Source: Rhizobium altiplani (GTDB lineage Bacteria > Pseudomonadota > Alphaproteobacteria > Rhizobiales > Rhizobiaceae). From it: a stretch of 64,000 nucleotides of DNA. Made by a program: the position numbers and the translations under genes. Position 1 is the stretch's first letter. Each line of letters starts with the position of its first letter. Below the pieces are notes generated by a model. That model had not been told where the DNA came from. It did no database searches and worked only from the letters and a program-made list of their open reading frames with translations. This document shows, in pieces, positions 52,829-62,864 of this stretch. The DNA lies in contig NZ_LNCD01000140.1 of assembly GCF_001542405.1 (NCBI RefSeq), forward strand, positions 162,062-226,061, read 5' to 3'.

Positions 52829-55168
52829 ATGGCGGGCAGAGGCAAATCACGCGACAGGATCGAACCTTCCTTCAGCGGTCGCGACGACCGCGACGATGAT
52901 GACGATTTTTCGCTCGACGCCGATGACCGTGTCGTCAGGGGACGTTCGACCAAGCGATCGCCGTCAAAATCGTCTCGCGCGCGCCAACCCGAAAGACGCA
53001 GACGTGGTCGTCGCGAACGCGAGGGTGGAAGCTTCTTCGGCTTCATTCGTCGCATCCTCTACTGGTGCATCGTTTTCGGCATCTGGGCCGGGATCGGCGT
53101 GGCTGGCCTCGTCGTCTACTACGGGTCGCGCATGCCGAGCGCCAGCACCTGGGCCATTCCGGATCGCCCGCCGAACGTCAAGATAACTGCCGTCGATGGC
53201 AGCGTCATCGCCAATCGCGGCACGACGGGCGGCGAAGCGCTCGCGCTCGAAGACATGTCGCCCTACATCCCGGAAGCGATCGTCGCCATTGAAGACCGCC
53301 GCTTCTATTCGCATTTCGGCGTGGATCCCCTTGGCCTCGCACGCGCCCTCGTCACCAACCTGACGACCGGCCACATGGTTCAGGGCGGCTCGACGCTGAC
53401 ACAGCAGCTTGCAAAGAACCTTTTCCTGTCGCCGGACCGCACGCTTGAGCGTAAGGTGCAGGAAGTCCTGCTCGCGCTATGGCTGGAGCAGAAATACACC
53501 AAGGACCAGATCCTTGCGATGTACCTCAACCGCGTCTTCTTCGGCTCGAACGCCTATGGCGTCGAAGCGGCCTCGCGTCGCTACTTCAACAAGTCCGCAC
53601 GCGACGTGAACCTCGGTGAAGCAGCCCTTCTTGCCGGACTCGTCAAGGCGCCGTCGCGGCTGTCGCCGGCGCGCGATCCCGAGGCCGCCAATGCCCGCGC
53701 GCAGGTGGTCCTGCAGACGATGCGCGAGCAAGGCTATATCACCGACGACGAGGTGAAGACCGCGATGTCGCAGACGCCAGCCAAGGCGAAGCGCTACTGG
53801 TCGGGCGCCGGCCACTATGTCGCGGATATGGTCATGGACCAGCTCCCTGGCCTGATCGGCGACGTCAAGGAAGACATCGTCGTCGATACGACGATCGACA
53901 AGACGCTGGAGAAGCGCGCGGAGCAGTCCCTGAACGATGTGCTCGGCAAGGATGGCGCCAAGCTCGATACGTCGCAGGCAGCCCTGGTTTCACTCGATGG
54001 CACCGGCGCAATCCGCGCGCTCGTCGGCGGCAGGGATTATGCCGACAGCCAGTTCAACCGCGCCGTCACCGCCAAGCGCCAGCCGGGCTCGTCCTTCAAG
54101 CCGTTTGTCTATGCAGCGGCGTTGGAAAAAGGTCTGACGCCGTTTTCGGTGTTCAACGACGCGCCGATCCGCATCGGCGATTGGACGCCTGAGAACTACG
54201 AGAAGAAGTACAATGGCGAAGTGACGCTCGCGACGGCGCTTGCAAAGTCGCTGAACACCGTCGCGGCCCAGTTGGTCATGTATGACGGGCCGGACCAGGT
54301 GATCAAGCTCGCGCACCGCCTCGGCATCGAATCGGAACTGCAGCCCAATGCCTCGATCGCTCTTGGTACGTCGGAAGTGTCGCTGACCGAGCTCACCGGC
54401 GCCTATGCCGCCTTCATGAATGGCGGCTACAAGGCGACGCCGCATGTGATCCGACGCGTAACGACGGCTGACGGCAGCAAGGTGCTCTACGAAAATACCT
54501 ACGACAACCCGCCCCGTGTCCTGTCGGAAGCGATTGCCGCCAACATGAACACGATGATGATGGGCGTCATCAACCAGGGAACGGGCAAGAGCGCCAAGCT
54601 TTCCGGTTGGCAGGCCGCGGGCAAGACCGGCACGACCCAGAATTCGCGCGACGCGCTCTTCGTCGGCTTCACCAGCAACCTCACAACCGGCGTCTGGTTT
54701 GGCAACGACGATGGCAAGCCGATGAAGAAGGTGACGGGCGGCGGCTTGCCGGCCAAGGCCTGGCAGGAATTCATGGTCGCCGCGCACAAGGGACTGTCGC
54801 CGGCGCCACTGTTCGGCAACGGGCAATTCATGGCTGATCCGGCAGCCAATCCCGGCTTCGGCGACCAGCCGATGGCGTCTGCGGAGCCCGGTATGGCGCC
54901 GCCGCTTGAAGAGCCGACGACAATCGGCAGCATTCTCTCCGGTGTCTTTGGTGAAAGCGCCGAGCGCTATCCACAGGCGAATGACCGGCCAAGACGCCAG
55001 CCGATCGCCCCGGTCAATGGCGGTCCCGTGCCGCCCGCCGACATCGCCGATGACGGTGGTTATGGCCACGGTGATGCGCTGCCGCCGGGTGATATTGGCG
55101 AGCCTGAACCGTCGCCGGCGCACCATCGGAAACGGACGACCTTGCTTGACTTGATCATGGGACAATAG
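52829..55168 (+). CDS. mrcA: bifunctional class A penicillin-binding protein (PBP1A type)
   Basis: The product is 779 residues. A charged cytoplasmic N-terminus of about 65 residues (Asp- then Arg-rich) precedes one membrane helix (ILYWCIVFGIWAGIGVAGLVVYYG). The glycosyltransferase domain has EDRRFYSHFGVD, GGSTLTQQLAKNLFL; the transpeptidase has the serine motif PGSSFKP, SLNT and KTGTT. It polymerises and cross-links peptidoglycan. The C-terminal 120 residues are Pro-rich and probably disordered. Possible CtrA-like sites upstream suggest cell-cycle timing. The gene symbol is by family, not by locus. Confidence 0.92.
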   Translation: MAGRGKSRDRIEPSFSGRDDRDDDDDFSLDADDRVVRGRSTKRSPSKSSRARQPERRRRGRREREGGSFFGFIRRILYWCIVFGIWAGIGVAGLVVYYGSRMPSASTWAIPDRPPNVKITAVDGSVIANRGTTGGEALALEDMSPYIPEAIVAIEDRRFYSHFGVDPLGLARALVTNLTTGHMVQGGSTLTQQLAKNLFLSPDRTLERKVQEVLLALWLEQKYTKDQILAMYLNRVFFGSNAYGVEAASRRYFNKSARDVNLGEAALLAGLVKAPSRLSPARDPEAANARAQVVLQTMREQGYITDDEVKTAMSQTPAKAKRYWSGAGHYVADMVMDQLPGLIGDVKEDIVVDTTIDKTLEKRAEQSLNDVLGKDGAKLDTSQAALVSLDGTGAIRALVGGRDYADSQFNRAVTAKRQPGSSFKPFVYAAALEKGLTPFSVFNDAPIRIGDWTPENYEKKYNGEVTLATALAKSLNTVAAQLVMYDGPDQVIKLAHRLGIESELQPNASIALGTSEVSLTELTGAYAAFMNGGYKATPHVIRRVTTADGSKVLYENTYDNPPRVLSEAIAANMNTMMMGVINQGTGKSAKLSGWQAAGKTGTTQNSRDALFVGFTSNLTTGVWFGNDDGKPMKKVTGGGLPAKAWQEFMVAAHKGLSPAPLFGNGQFMADPAANPGFGDQPMASAEPGMAPPLEEPTTIGSILSGVFGESAERYPQANDRPRRQPIAPVNGGPVPPADIADDGGYGHGDALPPGDIGEPEPSPAHHRKRTTLLDLIMGQ

Positions 55169-55262
55169 TCGACGGGTTTTGGCCAGAAAAACGCCATCGT
55201 CCTGTGCGTGCCAAAATTAGCTGTTGGGCGCTTTTTTTGCCGGTTTTCTGGCTAGTTCTCGC

Positions 55263-55292
55263 CTTGCAGTCCCGAAAACCGCTCCTTATATA
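55263..55292 (+). promoter_or_regulatory. probable dnaK promoter
   Basis: CTTGCA (55263-55268) and TATATA (55287-55292) are spaced 18 bases apart; the CTTG start and CCTTATAT context are compatible with sigma-70 and with the alphaproteobacterial RpoH consensus. It is followed by a leader of about 110 bases containing small GGGGCT/AGCCCC-like structure. No CIRCE element is seen. Confidence 0.5.
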
Positions 55293-55404
55293 CGCGGCAT
55301 CACCGCAATCACGATTGCGTTAATCTTAAAGACCCATCCCGTAAGGGGCTGTCAGGGAAATGCCTTCTCGGGGTTCCGACAGCTTGCTTCAAGGAGAGAA
55401 TGAC

Positions 55405-57324
<1,920 letters not shown>

Positions 57325-57356
57325 GCGAGACGAGACGGTCTAGCTTGAAACTGACG

Positions 57357-57384
57357 TTCCGGCTGCCCACCACGGCAGCCGGAA
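57357..57384 (+). terminator. hairpin between dnaK and dnaJ
   Basis: TTCCGGCTGCC and GGCAGCCGGAA form an 11-base-pair perfect stem with loop CACCAC. There is no T run, so it may act as an RNA-stabilising or attenuating element that keeps DnaK above DnaJ. Confidence 0.5.
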
Positions 57385-57409
57385 AACCATTTCCGGGGTC
57401 TAATCCTTA

Positions 57410-58543
57410 ATGGCAAAAGCCGATTTTTACGAAACGCTGGGTGTCGCCAAGACGGCGGACGAAAAAGAGCTGAAAAGCGCCTTCCGCAAACTCGCCATGA
57501 AGTACCATCCGGACAAGAATCCGGGCGACCACGACGCCGAGCGCAAGTTCAAGGAAATCAACGAAGCCTACGAAATGCTCAAGGATCCGCAGAAGCGTGC
57601 GGCCTATGACCGATATGGTCACGCTGCCTTCGAGCATGGCGGCATGGGCGGCGGCGGCATGGGCGGCGGCTTTGGCGGCGGCGGATTTTCCGACATTTTC
57701 GAGGATATCTTCGGCGAGATGATGGGCGGCGGCCGCCAGCGGCAGCGCTCTTCGGGCGGCCGCGAGCGTGGCGCCGATCTTCGCTACAACATGGAAATAT
57801 CGCTGGAGGAGTCCTTCTCCAGCAAGACGGCGCAGATCCGCGTGCCGACTTCGATCACTTGCGACGTCTGCTCCGGCTCGGGTGCGAAACCCGGCACGCA
57901 GCCGAAGACCTGCGGCACTTGCCAGGGCTCGGGTCGCGTGCGCGCTGCCCAGGGCTTCTTCTCGATCGAACGGACCTGCCCGACCTGTCATGGTCGTGGC
58001 ACGATCATTCCCGATCCGTGCACGAAGTGCCATGGCCAGGGCCGCGTCACCGAAGAGCGTTCGCTGTCCGTGAACATTCCGGCCGGTATCGAAGACGGCA
58101 CCCGCATCCGCCTGCAGGGCGAGGGCGAAGCCGGCATGCGCGGCGGTCCGGCGGGCGATCTTTACATCTTCCTGTCGGTGAAGCCGCATGAGTTTTACCA
58201 ACGTGACGGCGCCGACCTCTACTGCACCATTCCGATCTCGATGACGACGGCGGCACTCGGCGGCACCTTTGACGTGGCGACGCTCGATGGCACGAAGTCG
58301 CGTGTGACGGTGCCCGAAGGCACGCAGGCCGGCAAGCAGTTCCGCCTGAAGGGCAAGGGCATGCCGGTGCTGCGTTCGCCGCAGACGGGCGACCTCTATA
58401 TCCAGATCCAGATCGAGACTCCGCAGAAGCTGACAAAGCGCCAGCGCGAACTTCTCCAGGAGTTCGAGCAGCTCTCCTCGAAGGAGAACAATCCGGAATC
58501 CACCGGGTTCTTCGCGCGCATGAAGGAATTCTTCGAGGGCTGA
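57410..58543 (+). CDS. dnaJ: co-chaperone DnaJ (Hsp40)
   Basis: The product is 377 residues, full-length type I. The J domain (YETLGVAKTADEKELKSAFRKLA) has the HPD tripeptide in KYHPDKN; a Gly/Phe-rich linker follows (GGMGGGGMGGGFGGGGF); four zinc-finger CxxCxGxG repeats are CDVCSGSG, CGTCQGSG, CPTCHGRG and CTKCHGQG; then the C-terminal client-binding domains. It stimulates DnaK ATPase. A terminator follows 19 bases after the stop. Confidence 0.97.
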   Translation: MAKADFYETLGVAKTADEKELKSAFRKLAMKYHPDKNPGDHDAERKFKEINEAYEMLKDPQKRAAYDRYGHAAFEHGGMGGGGMGGGFGGGGFSDIFEDIFGEMMGGGRQRQRSSGGRERGADLRYNMEISLEESFSSKTAQIRVPTSITCDVCSGSGAKPGTQPKTCGTCQGSGRVRAAQGFFSIERTCPTCHGRGTIIPDPCTKCHGQGRVTEERSLSVNIPAGIEDGTRIRLQGEGEAGMRGGPAGDLYIFLSVKPHEFYQRDGADLYCTIPISMTTAALGGTFDVATLDGTKSRVTVPEGTQAGKQFRLKGKGMPVLRSPQTGDLYIQIQIETPQKLTKRQRELLQEFEQLSSKENNPESTGFFARMKEFFEG

Positions 58544-58562
58544 TCGACCCTATATGAAATGT

Positions 58563-58605
58563 AACAAAGGCCCGGTTGCTGCTGCAGCCGGGCCTTTGTT
58601 GTTTG
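58563..58605 (+). terminator. intrinsic terminator of the dnaK-dnaJ operon
   Basis: AACAAAGGCCCGG (58563-58575) pairs with CCGGGCCTTTGTT (58588-58600), followed by GTTTG. The inner TTGCTGCTGCAG can pair further. Confidence 0.82.
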
Positions 58606-58637
58606 CTTTGTCAGGTCGCCTACGCAGGGTTGTCTCA

Positions 58638-58649
58638 ACGTTCGAACGT
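58638..58649. promoter_or_regulatory. 12-base palindrome upstream of the adenylate cyclase gene
   Basis: ACGTTCGAACGT is a perfect palindrome about 104 bases before the cyclase start. Its function is unknown; it is not a LexA site (no second GTTC at 7-base spacing). Confidence 0.25.
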
Positions 58650-58752
58650 CAGAAACACCTTATTATCCCGGGTCGACCGAATGAATGGTGGGACATTAAG
58701 ATAATAAAAGGCTAAATTAGTGTGACGAAAACTGTATAGCGTCGAGGGACAC

Positions 58753-60645
58753 TTGGAACGCCGTCTCGCAGCCATCCTCGCAATCGACATCGTCGGCTAT
58801 GGCCGGTTGATGGGCATAGATGAATCCGGAACGCTAAGTGCGGTGAAAACCTGCCGCACGGAGCTGCTCAATCCGAAGATTGCACAGCACCGCGGACGCA
58901 TCGTCAAGCTGACCGGCGATGGCATGCTGGCGGAATTCTCCAGCATCGTGAATGCTGTTGCCTGCGCCGATGAGGTGCAGCGAGAGGCCGCGCAACGAAA
59001 CCTGTCGGTGCTCGAAGACAAACGTATCGAATTTCGGATCGGCATCCATCTCGGCGACGTCATTGTCGAGGAGGGCGATATCTTCGGGGACGGCGTCAAT
59101 GTCGCTGCGCGGCTGGAGGCGCTTGCTGAGCCAGGAGGCATTGCCGTTTCGGCCACCGTCAAGGACCATGTCGGCTCACGGCTCGACCTGTCCTTCGAGG
59201 ATCGCGGGGAACACCGCCTCAAGAACATCAAGGAACCGGTCCGGGTCTATATGATTTCGCCGCAGCGGGCGCTGCCACTGAAAGTGAACAAGGCGGCTTT
59301 GACCGCAGCCCGAAAAAAGCACAAGCAGCTTGTCGCCGTGCTGCCCTTCACCAACATGAGCGGCGATGCCGAGCAGGAGTATTTTTCCGACGGCATCACC
59401 GAGGACATCATCACCGACCTCTCGAAGGTGTCGAACCTCTACGTGGTCGCCCGCAACACCGCCTTCACCTACAAGGGCAAGTCCGTGCAGGTGAAGCAGG
59501 TGGCGTCGGAACTCGGTGTCGACTTCGTTCTCGAGGGGAGCGTGCGCAAGGTCGGCCAGCGCGTCCGCATCACCGGACAGCTGATCGATGCGAGAAATGG
59601 CGGGCACCTTTGGGCGGACCGCTTCGATCGCGACCTCACCGATATTTTCGCGATCCAGGACGAGATCACCCACGCAATCGTCGATCAACTCAAGATCAAG
59701 CTGCTACCCGAGGAGAGGCAGGCGATCGCAGCCGAGCCGACAAGCAATGTCGAGGCCTACACCTATTATCTGCGTGGACGACAGCTGTCTCACACCTGGA
59801 CAAGGCCCTATCTACTTCTGGCCCGGCGCATGTTTGCAACGGCCGTTGCGTTGGATCCGGAATATGCCCGTGCCTATGCCGGCATGGCGGATTGCGAGTC
59901 GGCGCTGCGCGATTGGCATGCGGGTGAGTTTACACTGCAGGGGATACTCAATCTGAGTGCCAAGGCGCTGGCGCTCGATCCGAATCTTGCCGAGGCGCAT
60001 GCGTCGCGCGGACTGGCGCTGCACCAGGACGGGCGAGACGAGGAGGCTCTTGTCGAGTTCGAAAAGGCGCTGGCGCTGGAGCCCGATCTCTATGAAGCGA
60101 ATTTCCACTATGGTCGCTTCCTTTTCATGGAGGGCAAGTTCGAGGGGGCAATCACCTTCTTCACTAGGGCGGCCGAGATCCGCCCCGACGACTATCTCTC
60201 GCCCATTCATCTGATGAGCGCATGCCGGTCGCTTGGTCTCGAGGAGGAGCGAGCGCATTGGGCGCGCGTCTGCATCGAGCGTGCGGAAGAGGCCTTGGAG
60301 CGGCATCCGGAAAACTCGGGGCCGGCCCATCGCGGTGCGCTCGCATTGGCTCACATGGGCGATGCGGAACGCGCTAAGGAGTGGGTCAAGCGCGCGCAGA
60401 TGATTGATCCGGATGACATCGTTGCTCAATACAATATCGCGTGTGTCTATGCTTTGTTGGACGAATGCGACGCCGCACTCGATCTGTTGGAAGAACTGCT
60501 GCCGCAATCGTCCTGCTATCACATCCTATGGTTCAAGCATGATTCGGACCTCGATTCGGTGCGCGATCACCCGCGGTTCGAGAAAATGCTGGATGCGATC
60601 GCGGCATGCTCGGCCTCGCTGGAGTACCGGGTCGCGTCAGAATAG
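58753..60645 (+). CDS. class III adenylate/guanylate cyclase with TolB-like and TPR domains
   Basis: The product is 630 residues. The catalytic domain (about 1-170) has metal-binding Asp12 (AIDIVGYG) and Asp56 (TGDGML) and transition-state residues in GDGVNVAARLEALAEPGG. A TolB-like domain (about 190-330; VAVLPFTNMSGDAEQEYFSDGITEDIITDLS) and TPR repeats (about 340-600) follow. This layout is common in Rhizobiaceae and links cAMP production to protein contacts. It starts at TTG 58753 after GAGGGAC. No membrane helix is seen. What it senses cannot be read from the sequence. Confidence 0.88.
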   Translation: MERRLAAILAIDIVGYGRLMGIDESGTLSAVKTCRTELLNPKIAQHRGRIVKLTGDGMLAEFSSIVNAVACADEVQREAAQRNLSVLEDKRIEFRIGIHLGDVIVEEGDIFGDGVNVAARLEALAEPGGIAVSATVKDHVGSRLDLSFEDRGEHRLKNIKEPVRVYMISPQRALPLKVNKAALTAARKKHKQLVAVLPFTNMSGDAEQEYFSDGITEDIITDLSKVSNLYVVARNTAFTYKGKSVQVKQVASELGVDFVLEGSVRKVGQRVRITGQLIDARNGGHLWADRFDRDLTDIFAIQDEITHAIVDQLKIKLLPEERQAIAAEPTSNVEAYTYYLRGRQLSHTWTRPYLLLARRMFATAVALDPEYARAYAGMADCESALRDWHAGEFTLQGILNLSAKALALDPNLAEAHASRGLALHQDGRDEEALVEFEKALALEPDLYEANFHYGRFLFMEGKFEGAITFFTRAAEIRPDDYLSPIHLMSACRSLGLEEERAHWARVCIERAEEALERHPENSGPAHRGALALAHMGDAERAKEWVKRAQMIDPDDIVAQYNIACVYALLDECDAALDLLEELLPQSSCYHILWFKHDSDLDSVRDHPRFEKMLDAIAACSASLEYRVASE

Positions 60646-60694
60646 CGCCGGCGCTTGCCGGGTGTTCCATTATGAAACAAGCAAAAATGCACGT

Positions 60695-60750
60695 CTGCCT
60701 TGCGTTAACGCAGGCAGTGAATGCCGCTTTGCAAATAGAAGCAAAGCGGC
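60695..60750. repeat. two dyads in the cyclase-to-small-protein gap
   Basis: The first is TGCGTTAACGCA (60701-60712), extended by CTGCC and GGCAG on either side. The second is GCCGCTTTGC/GCAAAGCGGC (60723-60732 and 60741-60750) with an 8-base loop. The second could end cyclase transcription although no T run follows; the first looks more like an operator. Confidence 0.4.
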
Positions 60751-60792
60751 CAGTATCCTTTCGGGGATCAACCAAAAACAAGGGCAACTTCC

Positions 60793-61002
60793 ATGACGGC
60801 AGCAGCCACTTCTTTGTCTTTGCAGTCCGATGATGTCGATGTGCTCGCCGGCGCGCTCTATTCCTGGTGTGCCGAGCGCAACATCAAGCTGCGCAGCCAG
60901 CAGGGACTTTCCATCGCGAGCATCGCGATCGATCTCTACCATGCTGGCCATCGGACGCAGGACGACTTGCTCATCGCGCTTCACGCGTGCGAGTTGCACT
61001 GA
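60793..61002 (+). CDS. small hypothetical protein
   Basis: The product is 69 residues, mostly helical: DDVDVLAGALYSWCAERNIKL and IASIAIDLYHAGHRTQDDLLIALHACELH. No signal peptide; two Cys. AAGGGCAAC precedes the ATG. Similar short proteins occur in rhizobial genomes, but I cannot name the family. It is convergent with the XRE regulator, their stops being 10 bases apart. Confidence 0.55.
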   Translation: MTAAATSLSLQSDDVDVLAGALYSWCAERNIKLRSQQGLSIASIAIDLYHAGHRTQDDLLIALHACELH

Positions 61003-61012
61003 CCGACAGGGT

Positions 61013-61381
61013 TCAGCGCAAAGCCTCGATGTAGCTTTCACCGGTCATGATCGACAAGATGGTCTTGACGGCCTCCTTGCCTGCCGCAGAGCGAAGCTTG
61101 TCATAGTGCAGGGCAAGCTCATAGGCTTCGGGGCTCAGCCCTGGCCGCGCTGATCCGTCAGACGGGTTGGCGCCCTCGAACAGTTCCGAAATATCAACGC
61201 CCAGAAAAACCGCGATCTGGTGAAGCTTGCTTGCGGATACGCGGTTGGTGCCTTTCTCGTATTTCTGAATTTGTTGAAAAGTCAGCCCCAGCGCCTCTCC
61301 CAGTTCCAGCTGCGATATGCGTCGTTTGGCCCTCAGTGTCCGTACATTTTTACCAACAATAATATCTACCGGATCTGGCAC
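61013..61381 (-). CDS. XRE-family helix-turn-helix transcriptional regulator
   Basis: The product is 122 residues. The HTH is NVRTLRAKRRISQLELGEALGLTFQQIQKYEKGTNRVSASKLHQIAVFLGV, about residues 12-62. The pattern with FQQIQKYEKG is the type seen in rhizobial regulators such as PraR. The C-terminal half is a short helical region without a recognised sensor. Upstream on its own strand a 14-base perfect palindrome lies 32 bases before the start, suggesting autoregulation. Confidence 0.88.
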   Translation of the reverse strand: MPDPVDIIVGKNVRTLRAKRRISQLELGEALGLTFQQIQKYEKGTNRVSASKLHQIAVFLGVDISELFEGANPSDGSARPGLSPEAYELALHYDKLRSAAGKEAVKTILSIMTGESYIEALR

Positions 61382-61412
61382 CGTTATGTTCCCTTATAAA
61401 TGCAATCAATAC

Positions 61413-61426
61413 GCATAGTACTATGC
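61413..61426. promoter_or_regulatory. 14-base palindrome, probable operator of the XRE regulator
   Basis: GCATAGTACTATGC is a perfect palindrome centred 38 bases before the XRE start codon, where an autorepressor would bind. Confidence 0.45.
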
Positions 61427-61644
61427 CCGCCTTCCATAATATCTCAATCCCATGAGTTGTAAATTTCAACCCGCTTTTGTTATGGTTTTTTGCCCAATAA
61501 TCATACACTTTCGGCGTAGATGTAGACTGTAGCGTGCACGTTATTTCCGATGCCAGCTAAAGGCGGTGCACGTACGCGAAGCTGTGCGTCGTTTTACTTG
61601 CCGCGGCCATGCGTCAATTCACTGGTTTCCATGCCTGTGAAAAC

Positions 61645-61689
61645 TTGACCGACGCGCCGGCAGCCTCTATTTTAGAATAATTCTAAAAT
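61645..61689 (+). promoter_or_regulatory. mbfA promoter with Irr-type (ICE) operator
   Basis: TTTTAGAATAATTCTAAAA (61670-61688, one more pair at each end) is a near-perfect match to the Irr ICE motif TTTAGAA-N3-TTCTAAA. A likely -35, TTGAC, is at 61645-61649 and -10, TATTTT, at 61668-61673, overlapping the dyad. Irr bound there would repress mbfA when iron is low. It ends 11 bases before the ATG. Confidence 0.8.
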
Positions 61690-61699
61690 TGAGGTTGTC

Positions 61700-62683
61700 A
61701 TGCTGTCCAGGCTTTTTTGGTCATCCAAGCGCTCGTTCGATTCTTTGTCGGAGCAGGAAATACTCGCACTCGCCATTGGGGCCGAAGAGGAGGACGCGCG
61801 CATCTATCTCGCCTACGCCGACATGCTGCGCAGCAACTATCCCGCGTCCGCTAAAATTTTCGAAGAGATGGCCGAGGTCGAGGACATCCATCGCAAGTCC
61901 CTGATCGAAATCTATCGCCAGCGGTTCGGTGAACGCATCACGCTCATTCGCCGGGAACATGTTCAGGGTTTCTATGAGCGCAAACCCGACTGGCTGCGAC
62001 GTAACCTGTCGCTCGAGAAAATCCGCGGTGAAGCCGAAGCGATGGAGCAGCAGGCCTATCGCTTCTATGTGGAAGCGGCACGGCGCGTCACGGACGCGCA
62101 GACCCGGCAGTTGCTCGGTGACCTCGCCTTGGCGGAGCAGGGCCATGAGGACATTACTCACATGCTTGTCGACAAGCACACGCCGGCGGACGTCAAGGCG
62201 GAGGAAGATCACGCTGCCCGCCGCCAACTGGTGCTCACCTATGTGCAACCCGGCCTTGCCGGCTTGATGGATGGCTCGGTATCGACCTTGGCGCCGATCT
62301 TCGCAGCCGCCTTTGCGACCCAGAACACCTGGCAGACCTTTCTTGTCGGCATGTCCGCCTCGGTTGGCGCCGGCATCTCGATGGGCTTCACAGAAGCGGC
62401 ACATGACGACGGCAAAATTTCAGGCCGCGGATCGCCGATCAAGCGCGGCATCGCCTGCGGCGTCATGACCGCGCTTGGCGGTCTCGGCCACACCTTGCCC
62501 TATCTCATCCCGTACTTCTGGATCGCAACGACGATGGCCGTGATCATCGCGATCTTCGAACTCTGGGCGATTGCCTTCATCCAGAACAGATTTATGGAAA
62601 CGCCATTCTTGCGCGCTGCCTTCCAGGTGGTCGTGGGCGGCGGTCTCGTTCTCGGTGCCGGCATTCTGATCGGCAATGGGTAA
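61700..62683 (+). CDS. mbfA: membrane-bound ferritin-like iron exporter MbfA
   Basis: The product is 327 residues: an N-terminal erythrin/ferritin-like domain (about 15-165; AIGAEEEDARIYLAYADML, EEMAEVEDIHRKSLIE with Glu/His ligands, and EAEAMEQQAYRFY) fused to a VIT1/CCC1-type membrane domain with about five helices (from VQPGLAGLMDGSVSTLAPIF on). MbfA exports iron and protects against iron and peroxide stress; it is Irr-controlled in Bradyrhizobium and Agrobacterium. The Irr-type site upstream agrees. GAGG precedes the ATG. Confidence 0.93.
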   Translation: MLSRLFWSSKRSFDSLSEQEILALAIGAEEEDARIYLAYADMLRSNYPASAKIFEEMAEVEDIHRKSLIEIYRQRFGERITLIRREHVQGFYERKPDWLRRNLSLEKIRGEAEAMEQQAYRFYVEAARRVTDAQTRQLLGDLALAEQGHEDITHMLVDKHTPADVKAEEDHAARRQLVLTYVQPGLAGLMDGSVSTLAPIFAAAFATQNTWQTFLVGMSASVGAGISMGFTEAAHDDGKISGRGSPIKRGIACGVMTALGGLGHTLPYLIPYFWIATTMAVIIAIFELWAIAFIQNRFMETPFLRAAFQVVVGGGLVLGAGILIGNG

Positions 62684-62788
62684 AGCGAACTCCGGCACTA
62701 CGGAGCGATCGACGCGGTGAATTGATCTGGCACGCGAATGCACAGGCGATGGGCCGGAATGATGCGCTAACTGGCGTCGTGCATAAAA

Positions 62789-62811
62789 AAGGCCGGCGTT
62801 TCGCCGGCCTT
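62789..62811 (+). terminator. terminator hairpin interrupted by the IS element
   Basis: AAGGCCGGCG (62789-62798) pairs with CGCCGGCCTT (62802-62811). Six A residues precede GGCC, yet only two T follow before the IS sequence begins, so the T run seems to have been cut by the insertion. Confidence 0.6.
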
Positions 62812-62821
62812 CAGACTGCTG

Positions 62822-62851
62822 ACAAACCCCTGGCCTCGTCCAGGGGTTTGT
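62822..62851 (+). terminator. hairpin at the IS left end
   Basis: ACAAACCCCTGG (62822-62833) pairs perfectly with CCAGGGGTTTGT (62840-62851). Such structures near IS ends limit transcription entering from outside or hide the transposase ribosome binding site in read-through transcripts. Confidence 0.55.
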
Positions 62852-62864
62852 GATTCACTGGGTC

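Larger units (their letters stand above)
61382..61699. other. 318-base divergent intergenic region with regulatory sites
   Basis: AT-rich DNA between the XRE gene and mbfA. It holds the palindrome at 61413-61426 near the XRE gene and the Irr-type site near mbfA. GTGCAC occurs twice (about 61535 and 61566). No gene is seen. Confidence 0.55.

Noticed and set aside
58638..58649. LexA box at ACGTTCGAACGT
   Set aside because: The alphaproteobacterial LexA site is GTTC-N7-GTTC; the second GTTC is missing.
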